From Merdimmobilis hominis (GTDB taxonomy: Bacteria; Bacillota; Clostridia; Oscillospirales; Ruminococcaceae): a stretch of DNA of 45,286 bases. Below, in pieces: positions 1 through 8,266 of this stretch (positions within the stretch are counted from its first letter, which is position 1; every line of letters starts with the position of its first letter). The position numbers were made by a program, and so were the translations under genes. The stretch covers positions 1-45,286 of the forward strand of contig NZ_JACJKY010000019.1 of assembly GCF_016901855.1 (NCBI RefSeq), read 5' to 3'. A model generated the notes under the pieces. The model saw only the letters and a list, made by a program, of their open reading frames with translations. It made no database searches and was not told where the DNA came from.

Positions 1-9
1 TTTTCCCAT
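1..9 (-). CDS. Start of an off-window gene (3 codons visible)
   Basis: An ATG on the minus strand at 9-7 is followed by GGA and AAA before the window ends. It is preceded by a good ribosome binding site, AAGGAG at 25-20, ten bases upstream, and by a TATAAT box at 40-35. This arrangement supports a real gene start running off the left edge. The product cannot be named from three codons. Confidence 0.4.
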
Positions 10-19
10 TTTTCTTCAA

Positions 20-63
20 CTCCTTGACTCTTTTATTATACATCAAGGTGTCCTATATTTTAA
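20..63 (-). promoter_or_regulatory. Promoter and RBS of the left-edge gene
   Basis: Read on the minus strand, TTAAAA (63-58), a 17-base spacer and TATAAT (40-35) form a plausible sigma-A promoter, followed by the AAGGAG ribosome binding site (25-20). The hexamers CCTTGA and TCAAGG (22-27 and 43-48) form an inverted repeat bracketing the -10 box, so a repressor site is possible. The -35 is weak. Confidence 0.4.
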
Positions 64-109
64 TGTCTACTTTTTAGGTATCATATCAGAAGAATTTTAT
101 ACAGCTAAT

Positions 110-2548
110 TTATTCTCCAATCTCTGCAATACTGTATACTTCAATTCCGGCTTTCATTTCGCTGATACTTTTTGCATTGCCGCCAAGCCATTTTTCAACC
201 GTCAGCCACACCGGCTGATCATCGGTCAAATCAACAAAATTGTCCGAAAGCACAACATCTGTGTTTTTAAAGCGCACACATACGCCTTTTGCAAAAACAT
301 CCGATGCCAGCATAATCCGCATTTCATCCTGATCCTGACGAACATCGGTCAGAATATTGGGCTTTTTCCATTCAAAATGCTTCGGTTTTACAAACAAAAG
401 TGTTTGCTTTGAAAGAAGCGTTCCTGCTTCATCATAAAGCTCATATACAAAAAAGCGGTCATATTTTGCGTTTTCTACACTCTGCGCAAGCGAAAGCGGC
501 GGCAATGTCACTGCAGAAAGCACCGGGCACTGTACCTGCTTTTCTCCCTGTGCAATCACATCAAATGCACTACTTTTCACCGACCAGCAAACACGACAGG
601 ACACATCGCGCAGCGTCTCATTGGAAAGCGCCAATGTGACGCAATAATCTTTTTCAAATGCAGTCAGCAAAATCGGCGCAAAAAAGCGTTTTGCCTCATA
701 ATGAAGGGCTTTCCAACGGCCCGCCGAATCAATCGACGCCCAGCTTGCAACCGGCCAGCAGTCATTTAACTGCCAATACAGCGCGCCCATGCAGCGGCCG
801 CGATTCGCACGCCAATGGGTAATTGCCTGACGCATCGCATCTGCTTGCAGCAGCTGTGATGCATAGACAAACATTTCAAAGTTTTTCGGATACAGATAAT
901 CGTCCGCGAGATAATGCAGCATTTTCTGATTGCCGCCCACGCATTTTTGGTGGCTTTCCATCACGCGGGAGAACGGGTTTCGTTCATTTGGTGCAGAAAA
1001 ACTCTCACATGTCTTTAAGTCTGGGAATGATTCAAAACCAAACTCCGAACAAAACCGGAAATATGTATCCCGGAAATATGAAAACGGCTTTCCGCCATGC
1101 CATACTTCCCAACAATGCATGTCACCACGGTTTTCGTCGGCAGGATCATCGAATCCACCGCCCGAGGACGGGCTGGACGGCCAGTAAAACGTATCCGGTG
1201 CATATTCATCGCATAAATCCGGCAAAAGCTGTTCATACAAATATAAATAGTCAAGCTTTGTGCGCTCGTTTTGCGGGATTCCCCAGTTAAGCCATGCGGT
1301 TTCCATCTCATTGTTTCCGCAGAGCAGACCAAGACACGCATGATTGCGCATCCGCTTGATATTTTCGATAAACTCGGGAATCAAATTCCTTTCAAATGCG
1401 GCACTCATTCGGTATGTTGCACACGCGAACATAAAATCCTGCCACACAACAAGTCCCAACTCATCGCACAAGTCAAAGAACCAGTCATCCGGATAATAAC
1501 CGCCGCCCCACACACGAATACAGTTATAGTTTGCACGAATGCAATCGTTTAAAAGATCGTTTGTCCGCTGCTTTGTGACACGGGACAGCAAATTGTCCTC
1601 CGGAATATAGTCCGCACCCATTGCAAACATTTTCTTACCGTTTACAACAAAGCAAAACTCATTTCCATACGCATCTGCCGCGGTACTCACTGTCATGGTA
1701 CGCAGTCCGACCCGCACCGATTTGCTGTCACAGCACAGCGCCTCTTTATCAACAGCTTCCACTGTCACCGTATAAAGCGGATGATCGCCCCATCCGTTCG
1801 GCCACCAAAGCTGCGGATCGCTGATCAAAATCTCCGGATTCTTTTTGAAAGTATCCACAAGCCGTTCACCGGTTGGCGACATCACAATGGTATGCATGTC
1901 GATTGATTCACAAGCGTCAATTTCCGGTTCTATAAACAGCCGAACACTCCCATCCCGCAGATGTTTCTGACGAACCCAAACATCTAAAATTTTTGCAGTC
2001 GAATAACCGACCAGCGTCACATCACGGAAAAGGCCCATATCGGGAAGCTGCGGTCCCCAATCCCAGCCATACATATAATGTGCCTTTCGGATATGCTGAT
2101 AACCGTCAACCGTCGTATGTGTGACACCCCAAAGCGGATACTTGAGGGCCGCTTCTCTGGCTGCCTGCATGGGAGAATCAAACTGAATCTCAATTTCATT
2201 CAGTCCGAGCACAGCCCGATCCTTGACATCAAATTCCCAAACACGGTGCATATTCTCGGTACGGCCAAGCCATTTTCCGTTTAAATAAATGTTCGCAAGC
2301 GTATCCACACCTTCAAACCGAAGCCGCAGTTTTTCGTTTTGAAGCATCTCTTCTTCCACATCAAACACAGCTGTAAAGGTGCATCCCTTTTCACACATTT
2401 CGCGTGATTTATATTCATTCAGCCCGTAAAACGGGTCCTCGATAATATGATTCTGATATAAAATAGAATAAAGCGAACACGGAATCGTCCCTTGAAGTCC
2501 CGTAAAATTCTCGTACGAAAGTGTCCATTCACGAATATATTGAATCAA
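110..2548 (-). CDS. Beta-mannosidase, glycoside hydrolase family 2
   Basis: This 812-residue protein hydrolyses terminal beta-mannosides from manno-oligosaccharides or glycans. It has the GH2 order: jelly-roll sugar-binding domain (about 1-180), immunoglobulin-like domain (about 190-290) and TIM barrel (about 300-620), then C-terminal beta domains. The acid/base glutamate is E414 in GNNE and the nucleophile is E502 in SEFGFESFP; the latter and the VWGGGYYP stretch near 346 are typical of beta-mannosidases rather than beta-galactosidases. Length fits the family. There is no signal peptide, so it acts in the cytoplasm on imported sugar. The start is a TTG at 2548, chosen because AGAGGGGG lies a few bases upstream. 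It appears to be monocistronic; no sugar transporter lies beside it within the window. Confidence 0.9.
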   Translation of the reverse strand: MIQYIREWTLSYENFTGLQGTIPCSLYSILYQNHIIEDPFYGLNEYKSREMCEKGCTFTAVFDVEEEMLQNEKLRLRFEGVDTLANIYLNGKWLGRTENMHRVWEFDVKDRAVLGLNEIEIQFDSPMQAAREAALKYPLWGVTHTTVDGYQHIRKAHYMYGWDWGPQLPDMGLFRDVTLVGYSTAKILDVWVRQKHLRDGSVRLFIEPEIDACESIDMHTIVMSPTGERLVDTFKKNPEILISDPQLWWPNGWGDHPLYTVTVEAVDKEALCCDSKSVRVGLRTMTVSTAADAYGNEFCFVVNGKKMFAMGADYIPEDNLLSRVTKQRTNDLLNDCIRANYNCIRVWGGGYYPDDWFFDLCDELGLVVWQDFMFACATYRMSAAFERNLIPEFIENIKRMRNHACLGLLCGNNEMETAWLNWGIPQNERTKLDYLYLYEQLLPDLCDEYAPDTFYWPSSPSSGGGFDDPADENRGDMHCWEVWHGGKPFSYFRDTYFRFCSEFGFESFPDLKTCESFSAPNERNPFSRVMESHQKCVGGNQKMLHYLADDYLYPKNFEMFVYASQLLQADAMRQAITHWRANRGRCMGALYWQLNDCWPVASWASIDSAGRWKALHYEAKRFFAPILLTAFEKDYCVTLALSNETLRDVSCRVCWSVKSSAFDVIAQGEKQVQCPVLSAVTLPPLSLAQSVENAKYDRFFVYELYDEAGTLLSKQTLLFVKPKHFEWKKPNILTDVRQDQDEMRIMLASDVFAKGVCVRFKNTDVVLSDNFVDLTDDQPVWLTVEKWLGGNAKSISEMKAGIEVYSIAEIGE

Positions 2549-2581
2549 GTCTGTCCCCCTCTTTTCTCTTCCTTTTCTTTA

Positions 2582-2610
2582 AGTTTATCATAGTCGAAAA
2601 CAAGTTTCAA
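2582..2610 (-). promoter_or_regulatory. Possible promoter of the beta-mannosidase gene
   Basis: On the minus strand TTGAAA (2610-2605), a 17-base spacer and TAAACT (2587-2582) lie about 35 bases upstream of the TTG start. The match to sigma-A is moderate. Confidence 0.4.
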
Positions 2611-2677
2611 GCCTTCAATTTTGAAATACAAAATCGAATATTGTAGAATAATATTACTTTTTGTATAATAGTATTAT

Positions 2678-2707
2678 AAAAAAACAGCCCTCATATGAGG
2701 ACTGTTC
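2678..2707 (-). terminator. Rho-independent terminator of the lipoprotein gene
   Basis: On the minus strand a hairpin with arms ACAGTCCTCAT and ATGAGGGCTGT (one G-T pair) is followed directly by a run of T residues. It lies just past the stop codon at 2721. Confidence 0.85.
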
Positions 2708-2720
2708 AGAAGCGCATTCA

Positions 2721-3530
2721 TTACTCAGTAAATTGAAGTACATTGCAGAGCGGCAGTGCATCAAACAATACTTGCAGTGTCGGGGCACTATCGTCTTTAT
2801 ATTCTGTATATCCTACTTGAACGCTCGTTAACGGCTCTTCGTGTAATGTTTGCAGCATTGTTTCGCTACCATGTTTTTCATAAAATGCATCAATTCCCGC
2901 TTGCCATTGATCTTTCAGTTCCTGCGGCAAGTCCGTTGTCAGCGCCTTACTTCTCAGTCGCGTGGTCTCTTTAAATCCGATGACATGATCCGAATCGTAG
3001 ATATCCGCATCGAGAAAAATTTCGTTCATCGTTTTGCTTCCGTCCGACTGCTGTATAATCTGATACAGATGCTGCTCTTTGTCAAATTCCGCCTGCTGAC
3101 GGTCAAATTCAGCGGACAGTTCGCCGGACACGATTCCCTGGGCTTCTTCAAAGTTGCCTGCAATCAATTCATAATTTGTGCGCGAAGCATCATTGATATT
3201 GACCCAGACACGGCGCAGCGCCAGTGGATCTTCCTCATTCCATTTGGAAAAACACAGCTCAATTTCTGCATCATATGACAAAAATGTTCCCGGCACTGTA
3301 TATGAAACCATATAATCGAACGTGTCAACGGATCCTGTTTGTGTCTTTTTCGCCTTCGATTCTTCTGTTTTCAAAGAAGCAAATGCTTCTTCAGGCGTCA
3401 TCATCCATCGAAGCTGCGGATAATTGAGCTCTCCGTATTCTGAAATCGTTGGCTCGGGTGCGCACGAAGTGAGCAACAGCAAACATACCCCCATCACCAG
3501 CAATGTCATCATTCGTACGTTTCTGCTCAT
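2721..3530 (-). CDS. Lipoprotein of unknown function
   Basis: A 269-residue secreted lipoprotein that I cannot assign to a family. With the ATG at 3530 the N-terminus has positive charges (R3, R6), a hydrophobic core (residues 9-20) and the lipobox LTSC with C23 as the lipidated cysteine, so it should be anchored on the outer face of the membrane. The mature part is acidic and soluble, with no further membrane segments. A GTG nine bases earlier also opens the frame, but GAGGTG is well spaced only for the ATG at 3530. It is a single-gene unit with its own strong promoter and terminator. A perfect 30-base palindrome over the start site suggests tight repression. Function, binding partner or enzymatic activity is not visible. 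Confidence 0.75.
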   Translation of the reverse strand: MSRNVRMMTLLVMGVCLLLLTSCAPEPTISEYGELNYPQLRWMMTPEEAFASLKTEESKAKKTQTGSVDTFDYMVSYTVPGTFLSYDAEIELCFSKWNEEDPLALRRVWVNINDASRTNYELIAGNFEEAQGIVSGELSAEFDRQQAEFDKEQHLYQIIQQSDGSKTMNEIFLDADIYDSDHVIGFKETTRLRSKALTTDLPQELKDQWQAGIDAFYEKHGSETMLQTLHEEPLTSVQVGYTEYKDDSAPTLQVLFDALPLCNVLQFTE

Positions 3531-3550
3531 GTACAGCACCTCACTTTTAT

Positions 3551-3580
3551 AAAATTGTAATACTTTTATATTACAATTTT
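3551..3580. repeat. Perfect palindrome, candidate operator
   Basis: AAAATTGTAAT (3551-3561) and ATTACAATTTT (3570-3580) are perfect inverted copies separated by eight bases. The repeat begins directly next to the -10 box and covers the expected transcription start of the lipoprotein gene, which is a classical repressor position. The regulator is not identifiable. Confidence 0.65.
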
Positions 3581-3609
3581 ATCTTAGCATGCACTATATA
3601 TTTTGTCAA
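3581..3609 (-). promoter_or_regulatory. Sigma-A promoter of the lipoprotein gene
   Basis: On the minus strand TTGACA (3609-3604), exactly 17 bases, then TAAGAT (3586-3581). The expected start is near 3574, inside the palindrome. Confidence 0.8.
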
Positions 3610-3645
3610 TACAGACAATATAAAATCACCAAAAGCCATCAGACA

Positions 3646-3687
3646 AAACAAAAACCGATGCATCTTCTGATGCACCGGTTTTTGTTT
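3646..3687 (-). terminator. Terminator of the opp operon
   Basis: On the minus strand AAACAAAAACCGGTGCATC pairs with GATGCATCGGTTTTTGTTT around a four-base loop, with one mismatched position. The second arm supplies the T run. It overlaps the stop codon of the small membrane protein gene. Confidence 0.85.
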
Positions 3688-3886
3688 AACGCATAAAAAA
3701 GAACCAAATTACCAAGACAAAGAATCCGCCGACAACTAACACTGCCGGAAGCAGCACCAAAAGTGCAGCAATAATCATTGCCAAAGCATCGTTTTTTTCA
3801 AGCGGTGTATTTTTGAGCGTCTTTTTAAACGCTTCTTCACTCGCTTTTTCATCGACCACACGATCGATTTTCCGTTTAAAAAACAT
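3686..3886 (-). CDS. Small single-pass membrane protein, last gene of the opp operon
   Basis: A 66-residue protein of unknown function. The first 40 residues are charged and cytosolic in character (MFFKRKID then a Lys/Glu-rich stretch), followed by one strongly hydrophobic segment of about 24 residues and a very short tail ending FFMR. A TTG at 3913 also opens the frame and overlaps the oppF stop, but the ATG at 3886 has CGGAGAA five bases upstream and is preferred. It starts 19 bases after the oppF stop and is followed at once by the operon terminator, so it is cotranscribed with the importer. It might be an accessory or assembly peptide of the transporter; that is inference from position only. 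It could also be an unrelated conserved small membrane protein. Confidence 0.65.
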   Translation of the reverse strand: MFFKRKIDRVVDEKASEEAFKKTLKNTPLEKNDALAMIIAALLVLLPAVLVVGGFFVLVIWFFFMR

Positions 3887-3905
3887 ATTGTTCTCCGTTT
3901 TGCTT

Positions 3906-5465
3906 TTATTCAATCACTGCGTGATCGAGCGGATGGTGACAAGCCACAAAGTGACCCGGACGAAGCTCACGGAACTCCGGTGTAACCATTTCACACTCTT
4001 CTGTGCAGTATTTGCAGCGTGTGTGGAACTTACAGCCTTTCGGCGGACGAATCGGGCTCGGAATATCGCCTTCGAGCGGAATCGATTGTTTGCGGTTTTC
4101 CACATCGGTTGTCGGAATTGCAAGCAGCAGCGCTTCCGTATACGGATGCAGCGGATGATCGAACATCTCCTGCGATTCGCAAAGTTCAACCATATTGCCA
4201 AGGTACATAACGCCGATTCGGTCACTGATATATTTGACAACGCTCAAGTCATGCGAAATGAACAAATACGTCAGGTTTTCTTTTTCTTTCAAGTCCTCAA
4301 GCAAGTTGATGACCTGCGACTGAATCGAAACGTCCAGTGCGGAAACTGCCTCGTCACACACAACGAATTTCGGTTTCATTGCAAGCGAACGTGCAATACC
4401 GATACGCTGACGCTGACCACCCGAGAACTGATGCGGATAACGATGGATCATGTATGTTGCAAGGCCGCAGTCATCCATGACCTGCATGACGTAATCCTGA
4501 ATTCGTTCATCGTTTTTGGTGAAGAATTTATGAGTGATCGGACCCTCACCGATGATCTGACCAACAGTCATACGCGGGTTCAGCGAAGAATACGGGTCCT
4601 GGAAAATCAGCTGCATATCACGGCGCAGCTTGCGCATTTCAGAATATTCCAAACGCGCCAAGTCAATACCGTCACTGCGATGCTGCTCATATTTCTGGAA
4701 GTTCTCGTCGTTTTCAAACTGTTTGCGGAGCGCTTCAATCTCAGCATGTGCCTCATCGAGCTGTTTCTGTTTTGCTTCAATTTGCGAGAGAAGTGTTTTT
4801 GCCTGCGCATCCAGTGCAGAAACCTTCGACTCCAGCGAAGAAGTCGATTTTTTCGCCTCTTTGCGTGCTGCAATCTTTCCTTCCAGGCAGTTTTTGCGGA
4901 TCTCGATTTCATTCTCTTTTTCACGCAGTGCAATCATTTCGGTTGCAATGCCGTATTCTTTCAAATACGCTGCGGAAACCGGAGCAAGATCTTTACAAAC
5001 AAGCAAGCCGCCAACCAAGTTTGCGAGGTCATACAGCTTTGTATCTGCTTCGCGCACAATCTTTGCACGATCATCTGCGTGCACTTTCTGATCGTGCTCG
5101 TTCATTTTTTCGTAGGAATCAAGATATTCCTGCTTTTTCTTCTGTGCCAAAAGCATCTGATCGCGCAATGCAGTGAGCTTTTGATAGGTGTGTTTTGCAT
5201 ATTTCGGCGCAACTTCATCGAGTGTTCTGCCGAAATACATCGTTTTACCCTCGGTCTGATGATACAACTGAAGCAGTACGCGTCCGAATGTCGATTTACC
5301 ACATCCGGATTCACCAACCAGACCCAGTGTTTCACCCTCGTAAATATCAAGGGAAATGCCGTCGTTTGCACGAACATAAAGCTGTTCCTGACGGATTTTC
5401 TCCTTCTTCACAGGGAAATACTGTTTTAAGTTCGAAATTTGGAGCAATACTTTTTTATTTTGCAT
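3906..5465 (-). CDS. oppF: Oligopeptide ABC importer ATPase OppF with coiled-coil insertion
   Basis: One of the two ATPases that power peptide uptake through OppB/OppC; cytosolic. All cassette motifs are intact: Walker A GESGCGKST (51-59), Q-loop in QLIFQDPYSSLNPR (285-298), signature FSGGQRQR (347-354), Walker B VVCDEAVSALD (368-378) and the switch histidine H405 in FISHD. The C-terminal oligopeptide-transporter region carries the usual cysteine cluster (GCKFHTRCKYC, about 477-487). The protein is 519 residues against about 310-340 normally. The excess is a Lys/Glu/Gln-rich, helical, coiled-coil-like segment from about 85 to 282, inserted between Walker A and the Q-loop. It overlaps the end of oppD by 11 bases, which indicates translational coupling. 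Confidence 0.92.
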   Translation of the reverse strand: MQNKKVLLQISNLKQYFPVKKEKIRQEQLYVRANDGISLDIYEGETLGLVGESGCGKSTFGRVLLQLYHQTEGKTMYFGRTLDEVAPKYAKHTYQKLTALRDQMLLAQKKKQEYLDSYEKMNEHDQKVHADDRAKIVREADTKLYDLANLVGGLLVCKDLAPVSAAYLKEYGIATEMIALREKENEIEIRKNCLEGKIAARKEAKKSTSSLESKVSALDAQAKTLLSQIEAKQKQLDEAHAEIEALRKQFENDENFQKYEQHRSDGIDLARLEYSEMRKLRRDMQLIFQDPYSSLNPRMTVGQIIGEGPITHKFFTKNDERIQDYVMQVMDDCGLATYMIHRYPHQFSGGQRQRIGIARSLAMKPKFVVCDEAVSALDVSIQSQVINLLEDLKEKENLTYLFISHDLSVVKYISDRIGVMYLGNMVELCESQEMFDHPLHPYTEALLLAIPTTDVENRKQSIPLEGDIPSPIRPPKGCKFHTRCKYCTEECEMVTPEFRELRPGHFVACHHPLDHAVIE

Positions 5466-6444
5466 GACGCGCCTCCTTCTCCGGATAGAAGCAACGAATC
5501 ATATGATTGTCTTCCACCTGCACAAGCTCCGGCTCTTCTTCCATGCAGCGCTCTGTGCAGTATTTGCAGCGCGGTGCAAATTTACAGCCTTTCGGCAGAT
5601 CAAGCGGATGCGGCACAGCGCCCGGAATTGCCTCCAAGCGCACGCCTGCCGGCATATCCAAACGCGGAATCGAAGTCATCAGACCCTCTGTATACGGATG
5701 CGAGTAGCTGTTTTTGCCGAAAATTGTATCAACAGAAGCCATCTCGACCACCTGACCGCAATACATAACTGCCACATCATCAGCCATTTCATTGATAACG
5801 CCAAGGTCATGGGTGATGAACAGAATCGAGGTGCCTTTTTCGCGTTTGAGTTCGTTCATCAGGTGCAGAATCTGCGCCTGAATGGTTACGTCAAGTGCTG
5901 TGGTCGGCTCGTCTGCAATCAGCAGATGCGGCTCACACGCTAATGCCATTGCGATCATGACACGCTGACGCATACCACCCGAGAGCTGATGCGGATACTG
6001 TTTTGCCACAGCTTCCGGATTCGGAATTTTTACGGCAGAAAGCATTTCAACCGCTTTTTTGAGCGCATCTTTTTTCTTCATGTGCTGATGCACAATATAG
6101 GACTCAGCAATCTGTTTGCCGATCGTAAATACCGGGTTTAAGCTGGTCATCGGCTCCTGGAAGATTACCGAAATCTCATTACCGCGGATTTTATACATCT
6201 CATCCATCGAACACTCTTTGATGTTCTTTCCGTTAAAGATGATTTCGCCGCTGTCCACATAACCGTTGCCGTCAAGCAATTTCAGAATACTCATTGCCGA
6301 AACGCTCTTACCGGAACCCGACTCACCAACGACGCCAAGCGTTTTGCCCGCTTCAACCTGATAGGAAACGCCGTTTACCGCTTTGACGATGCCGCGTTTT
6401 GTTTTAAAATATGTGTGCAAATCGTGCAGCTCTAACAATGCCAT
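5455..6444 (-). CDS. oppD: Oligopeptide ABC importer ATPase OppD
   Basis: The partner ATPase of OppF, 329 residues, normal length for the family. It shows Walker A GESGSGKS near residue 40, Q-loop VIFQEPMTSLNP, signature LSGGMRQR, Walker B LLIADEPTTALD and the switch motif FITHDLG. The C-terminus has the cysteine cluster GCKFAPRCKYC typical of OppD/DppD proteins. Unlike OppF it has no insertion. The ATG at 6444 is preceded by AGGAGG. It lies 12 bases after oppC and overlaps oppF, so the five transporter genes form one transcription unit. Confidence 0.95.
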   Translation of the reverse strand: MALLELHDLHTYFKTKRGIVKAVNGVSYQVEAGKTLGVVGESGSGKSVSAMSILKLLDGNGYVDSGEIIFNGKNIKECSMDEMYKIRGNEISVIFQEPMTSLNPVFTIGKQIAESYIVHQHMKKKDALKKAVEMLSAVKIPNPEAVAKQYPHQLSGGMRQRVMIAMALACEPHLLIADEPTTALDVTIQAQILHLMNELKREKGTSILFITHDLGVINEMADDVAVMYCGQVVEMASVDTIFGKNSYSHPYTEGLMTSIPRLDMPAGVRLEAIPGAVPHPLDLPKGCKFAPRCKYCTERCMEEEPELVQVEDNHMIRCFYPEKEARHAK

Positions 6445-6456
6445 CGACTATTCCTC

Positions 6457-8253
6457 CTATCTGTCGTTTGATCTCGGGTCGATTGCGTCGCGCAGACCGT
6501 CGCCGATCAGGTTGATGCTGATGGTAGACAAGCTGAGTGCGAGCGACGGGAAGACCCAACGCCACCAATAATTCTGGATAACTGTGGATGCCTGCGAACC
6601 GTTAAGCATGTTGCCCCATGTCGGTGTCGGCTCCACAACGCCGAAGCCCAAGAAGGAAAGCGACGATTCAATCAACATACAAGAAGCGAATGCCAGCGTT
6701 GTATCGACAATGACAACTGTGATGACGTTCGGCAGAATATGTTTGAAGATAATGGACCATTCTTTGATACCCATTGCTTTCGCAGCAGTGACAAATTCTT
6801 TTTCACGCTCTGCCAGGATCTGTGCACGAACAAGACGTGCAAGCGGCGGCCACGAAAGGACACCAAGGATCACCATGATCACAGCGATACGTTGAATTTC
6901 TGTCAAACTGTTGCCGACGATTACGGACAAGATCATCGCAAACGGCAGGAACGGAATCGATGCAACGATCTCAGCAAGACGCATGAGAATGTTATCCACT
7001 TTGCCGCCGTAATAGCCCGAGAAACCGCCGATGATAACACCGATGATGACCGAGATGATGACCGAAATCGCACCGATTGTCATGGTCATACGACCGCCTG
7101 CAATCAAGCGGGTGAAAATGTCACGGCCAAAGCCGTCAGTACCCATCAGATAACCGGAAAGACCGCTTGTAAGCACTTTTCCGTCTTCTGTGATGATATA
7201 GTTCTGATAATAACCATTGGTCACCTGTGCTGCATTTGTAACAGACGGGACTTTTGTCTGACCGAAGTTATCTCTGCCCCATGCGATCACAGAGCCATCT
7301 TCCAAAATAGCAGTATAGTGATATCTGCCGGCGCTGATCGATTTAATTTTGCCCTGTGCACTCTCCGGAACCAGTTTCTGACCGTAGTCATCGCTGCCCC
7401 AAACGTACACTTTACCGTCTTTTGTCAGAGCAGCCGCGGTGTTGTCAGTCGAAGCGACATCAACGACATTGCCCTGAATTTCCTGCGGAATTTTGCTGAA
7501 AATCGTCTCTTTCGAAGAGAGCGCTGCAACGCTTCCGTCTTTTAAAAGTGCGATTGCCGTTGTACTGTTTGCAGCAATTTTCTCGATATTGCCCTGATGA
7601 TCACCCGGGTTGACATCCAGAATATTCTGGTTGCCCCACCAGTAAAGTTCGCCGTCCTCAGACACGACAAACGACATCTGATAACCAGCAACAATCTGTT
7701 TGATCTGGACCATGCCGTTTAATTCAATCGGAATCATGTCAAGACCCAGACGGTCATAACCCCATGTGAACACTTCATTGCGGTCATTGACTGCGAGTAC
7801 ATGGTTCAAACCTGCAGAAATCATCGTGAGTTTTCCCATGTTGGTGGGGACTTTCAGCAATTTTTTATCCATCTGACCCCACGAATAGTATTTGCCGTCT
7901 TTGTCAATGCCAACGCCGAATGTTGCACCACCGGAAATCTGTGCGACATTATTTTTCAGTTCGTTTGGCACACTTGTCATTGTAAAGCCCGGTGCAATGT
8001 TCTGCTGTGAAACATCCTGATAGGTTGTGTCCAGCGGATAAAAAATCGGCAGAATAAAGCATGAAAGGAAAATCACCAAAAAGGTAATGCTTCCGATCAT
8101 TGCAATTTTATTTTGACGAAAGTTCCGCACAACGGTACGGAACGGACTCTGCATCTGCTCCTCTTCCAGGATGGAAAGTTCACGTTTGGAGCCGAGGAAA
8201 ATCCGACTTAACATCCGCGAAAACGAGTTGGTTTTCTTTTTCTGACTGCTCAT
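6457..8253 (-). CDS. oppC: Oligopeptide ABC importer permease OppC carrying an RCC1-like seven-repeat domain
   Basis: Second membrane subunit of the importer. At 598 residues it is about twice the usual size. Residues 1-50 are cytosolic and TM1 spans about 51-72. From about 100 to 367 there are seven repeats of 38-42 residues with the RCC1 pattern (hydrophobic-DGxVxxWG-xxxxGQ): DGKYYSWGQ, NEVFTWG, DGELYWWG, DGSVAALSS, DGKVYVWGSDDYGQ, DGSVIAWGRDNFGQ, DGKVLTSG. Then the normal OppC sequence resumes with GTDGFGRDIFTRL (371-383), the remaining TM segments and the EAA-like loop (EFVTAAKAMGIKEW, about 486-499). The insertion falls in the TM1-TM2 loop, which faces outside, so a seven-bladed propeller would sit next to OppA. 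Start: a TTG at 8277 is open, but AAGGAGG is placed for the ATG at 8253. No frameshift or stop at either junction. Confidence 0.92.
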   Translation of the reverse strand: MSSQKKKTNSFSRMLSRIFLGSKRELSILEEEQMQSPFRTVVRNFRQNKIAMIGSITFLVIFLSCFILPIFYPLDTTYQDVSQQNIAPGFTMTSVPNELKNNVAQISGGATFGVGIDKDGKYYSWGQMDKKLLKVPTNMGKLTMISAGLNHVLAVNDRNEVFTWGYDRLGLDMIPIELNGMVQIKQIVAGYQMSFVVSEDGELYWWGNQNILDVNPGDHQGNIEKIAANSTTAIALLKDGSVAALSSKETIFSKIPQEIQGNVVDVASTDNTAAALTKDGKVYVWGSDDYGQKLVPESAQGKIKSISAGRYHYTAILEDGSVIAWGRDNFGQTKVPSVTNAAQVTNGYYQNYIITEDGKVLTSGLSGYLMGTDGFGRDIFTRLIAGGRMTMTIGAISVIISVIIGVIIGGFSGYYGGKVDNILMRLAEIVASIPFLPFAMILSVIVGNSLTEIQRIAVIMVILGVLSWPPLARLVRAQILAEREKEFVTAAKAMGIKEWSIIFKHILPNVITVVIVDTTLAFASCMLIESSLSFLGFGVVEPTPTWGNMLNGSQASTVIQNYWWRWVFPSLALSLSTISINLIGDGLRDAIDPRSNDR

Positions 8254-8266
8254 CGCATCTTCCTCC

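Noticed and set aside
3813-5429. Long open frame on the plus strand opposite oppF (538 codons)
   Set aside because: Antisense to a gene with intact ATPase motifs; its translation is Cys/Phe/Arg rich with no domain, and it has no ribosome binding site. It reflects codon bias of the real gene.
6739-7545. Open frame of 268 codons opposite oppC
   Set aside because: It covers the RCC1-like region on the opposite strand, with no motif or start signal; the minus frame explains the sequence.
6757-7950. RCC1-like insert as an assembly chimera or a separate gene
   Set aside because: The reading frame is continuous through both junctions, without internal start signals or stop codons, and the OppC halves on each side are complete.
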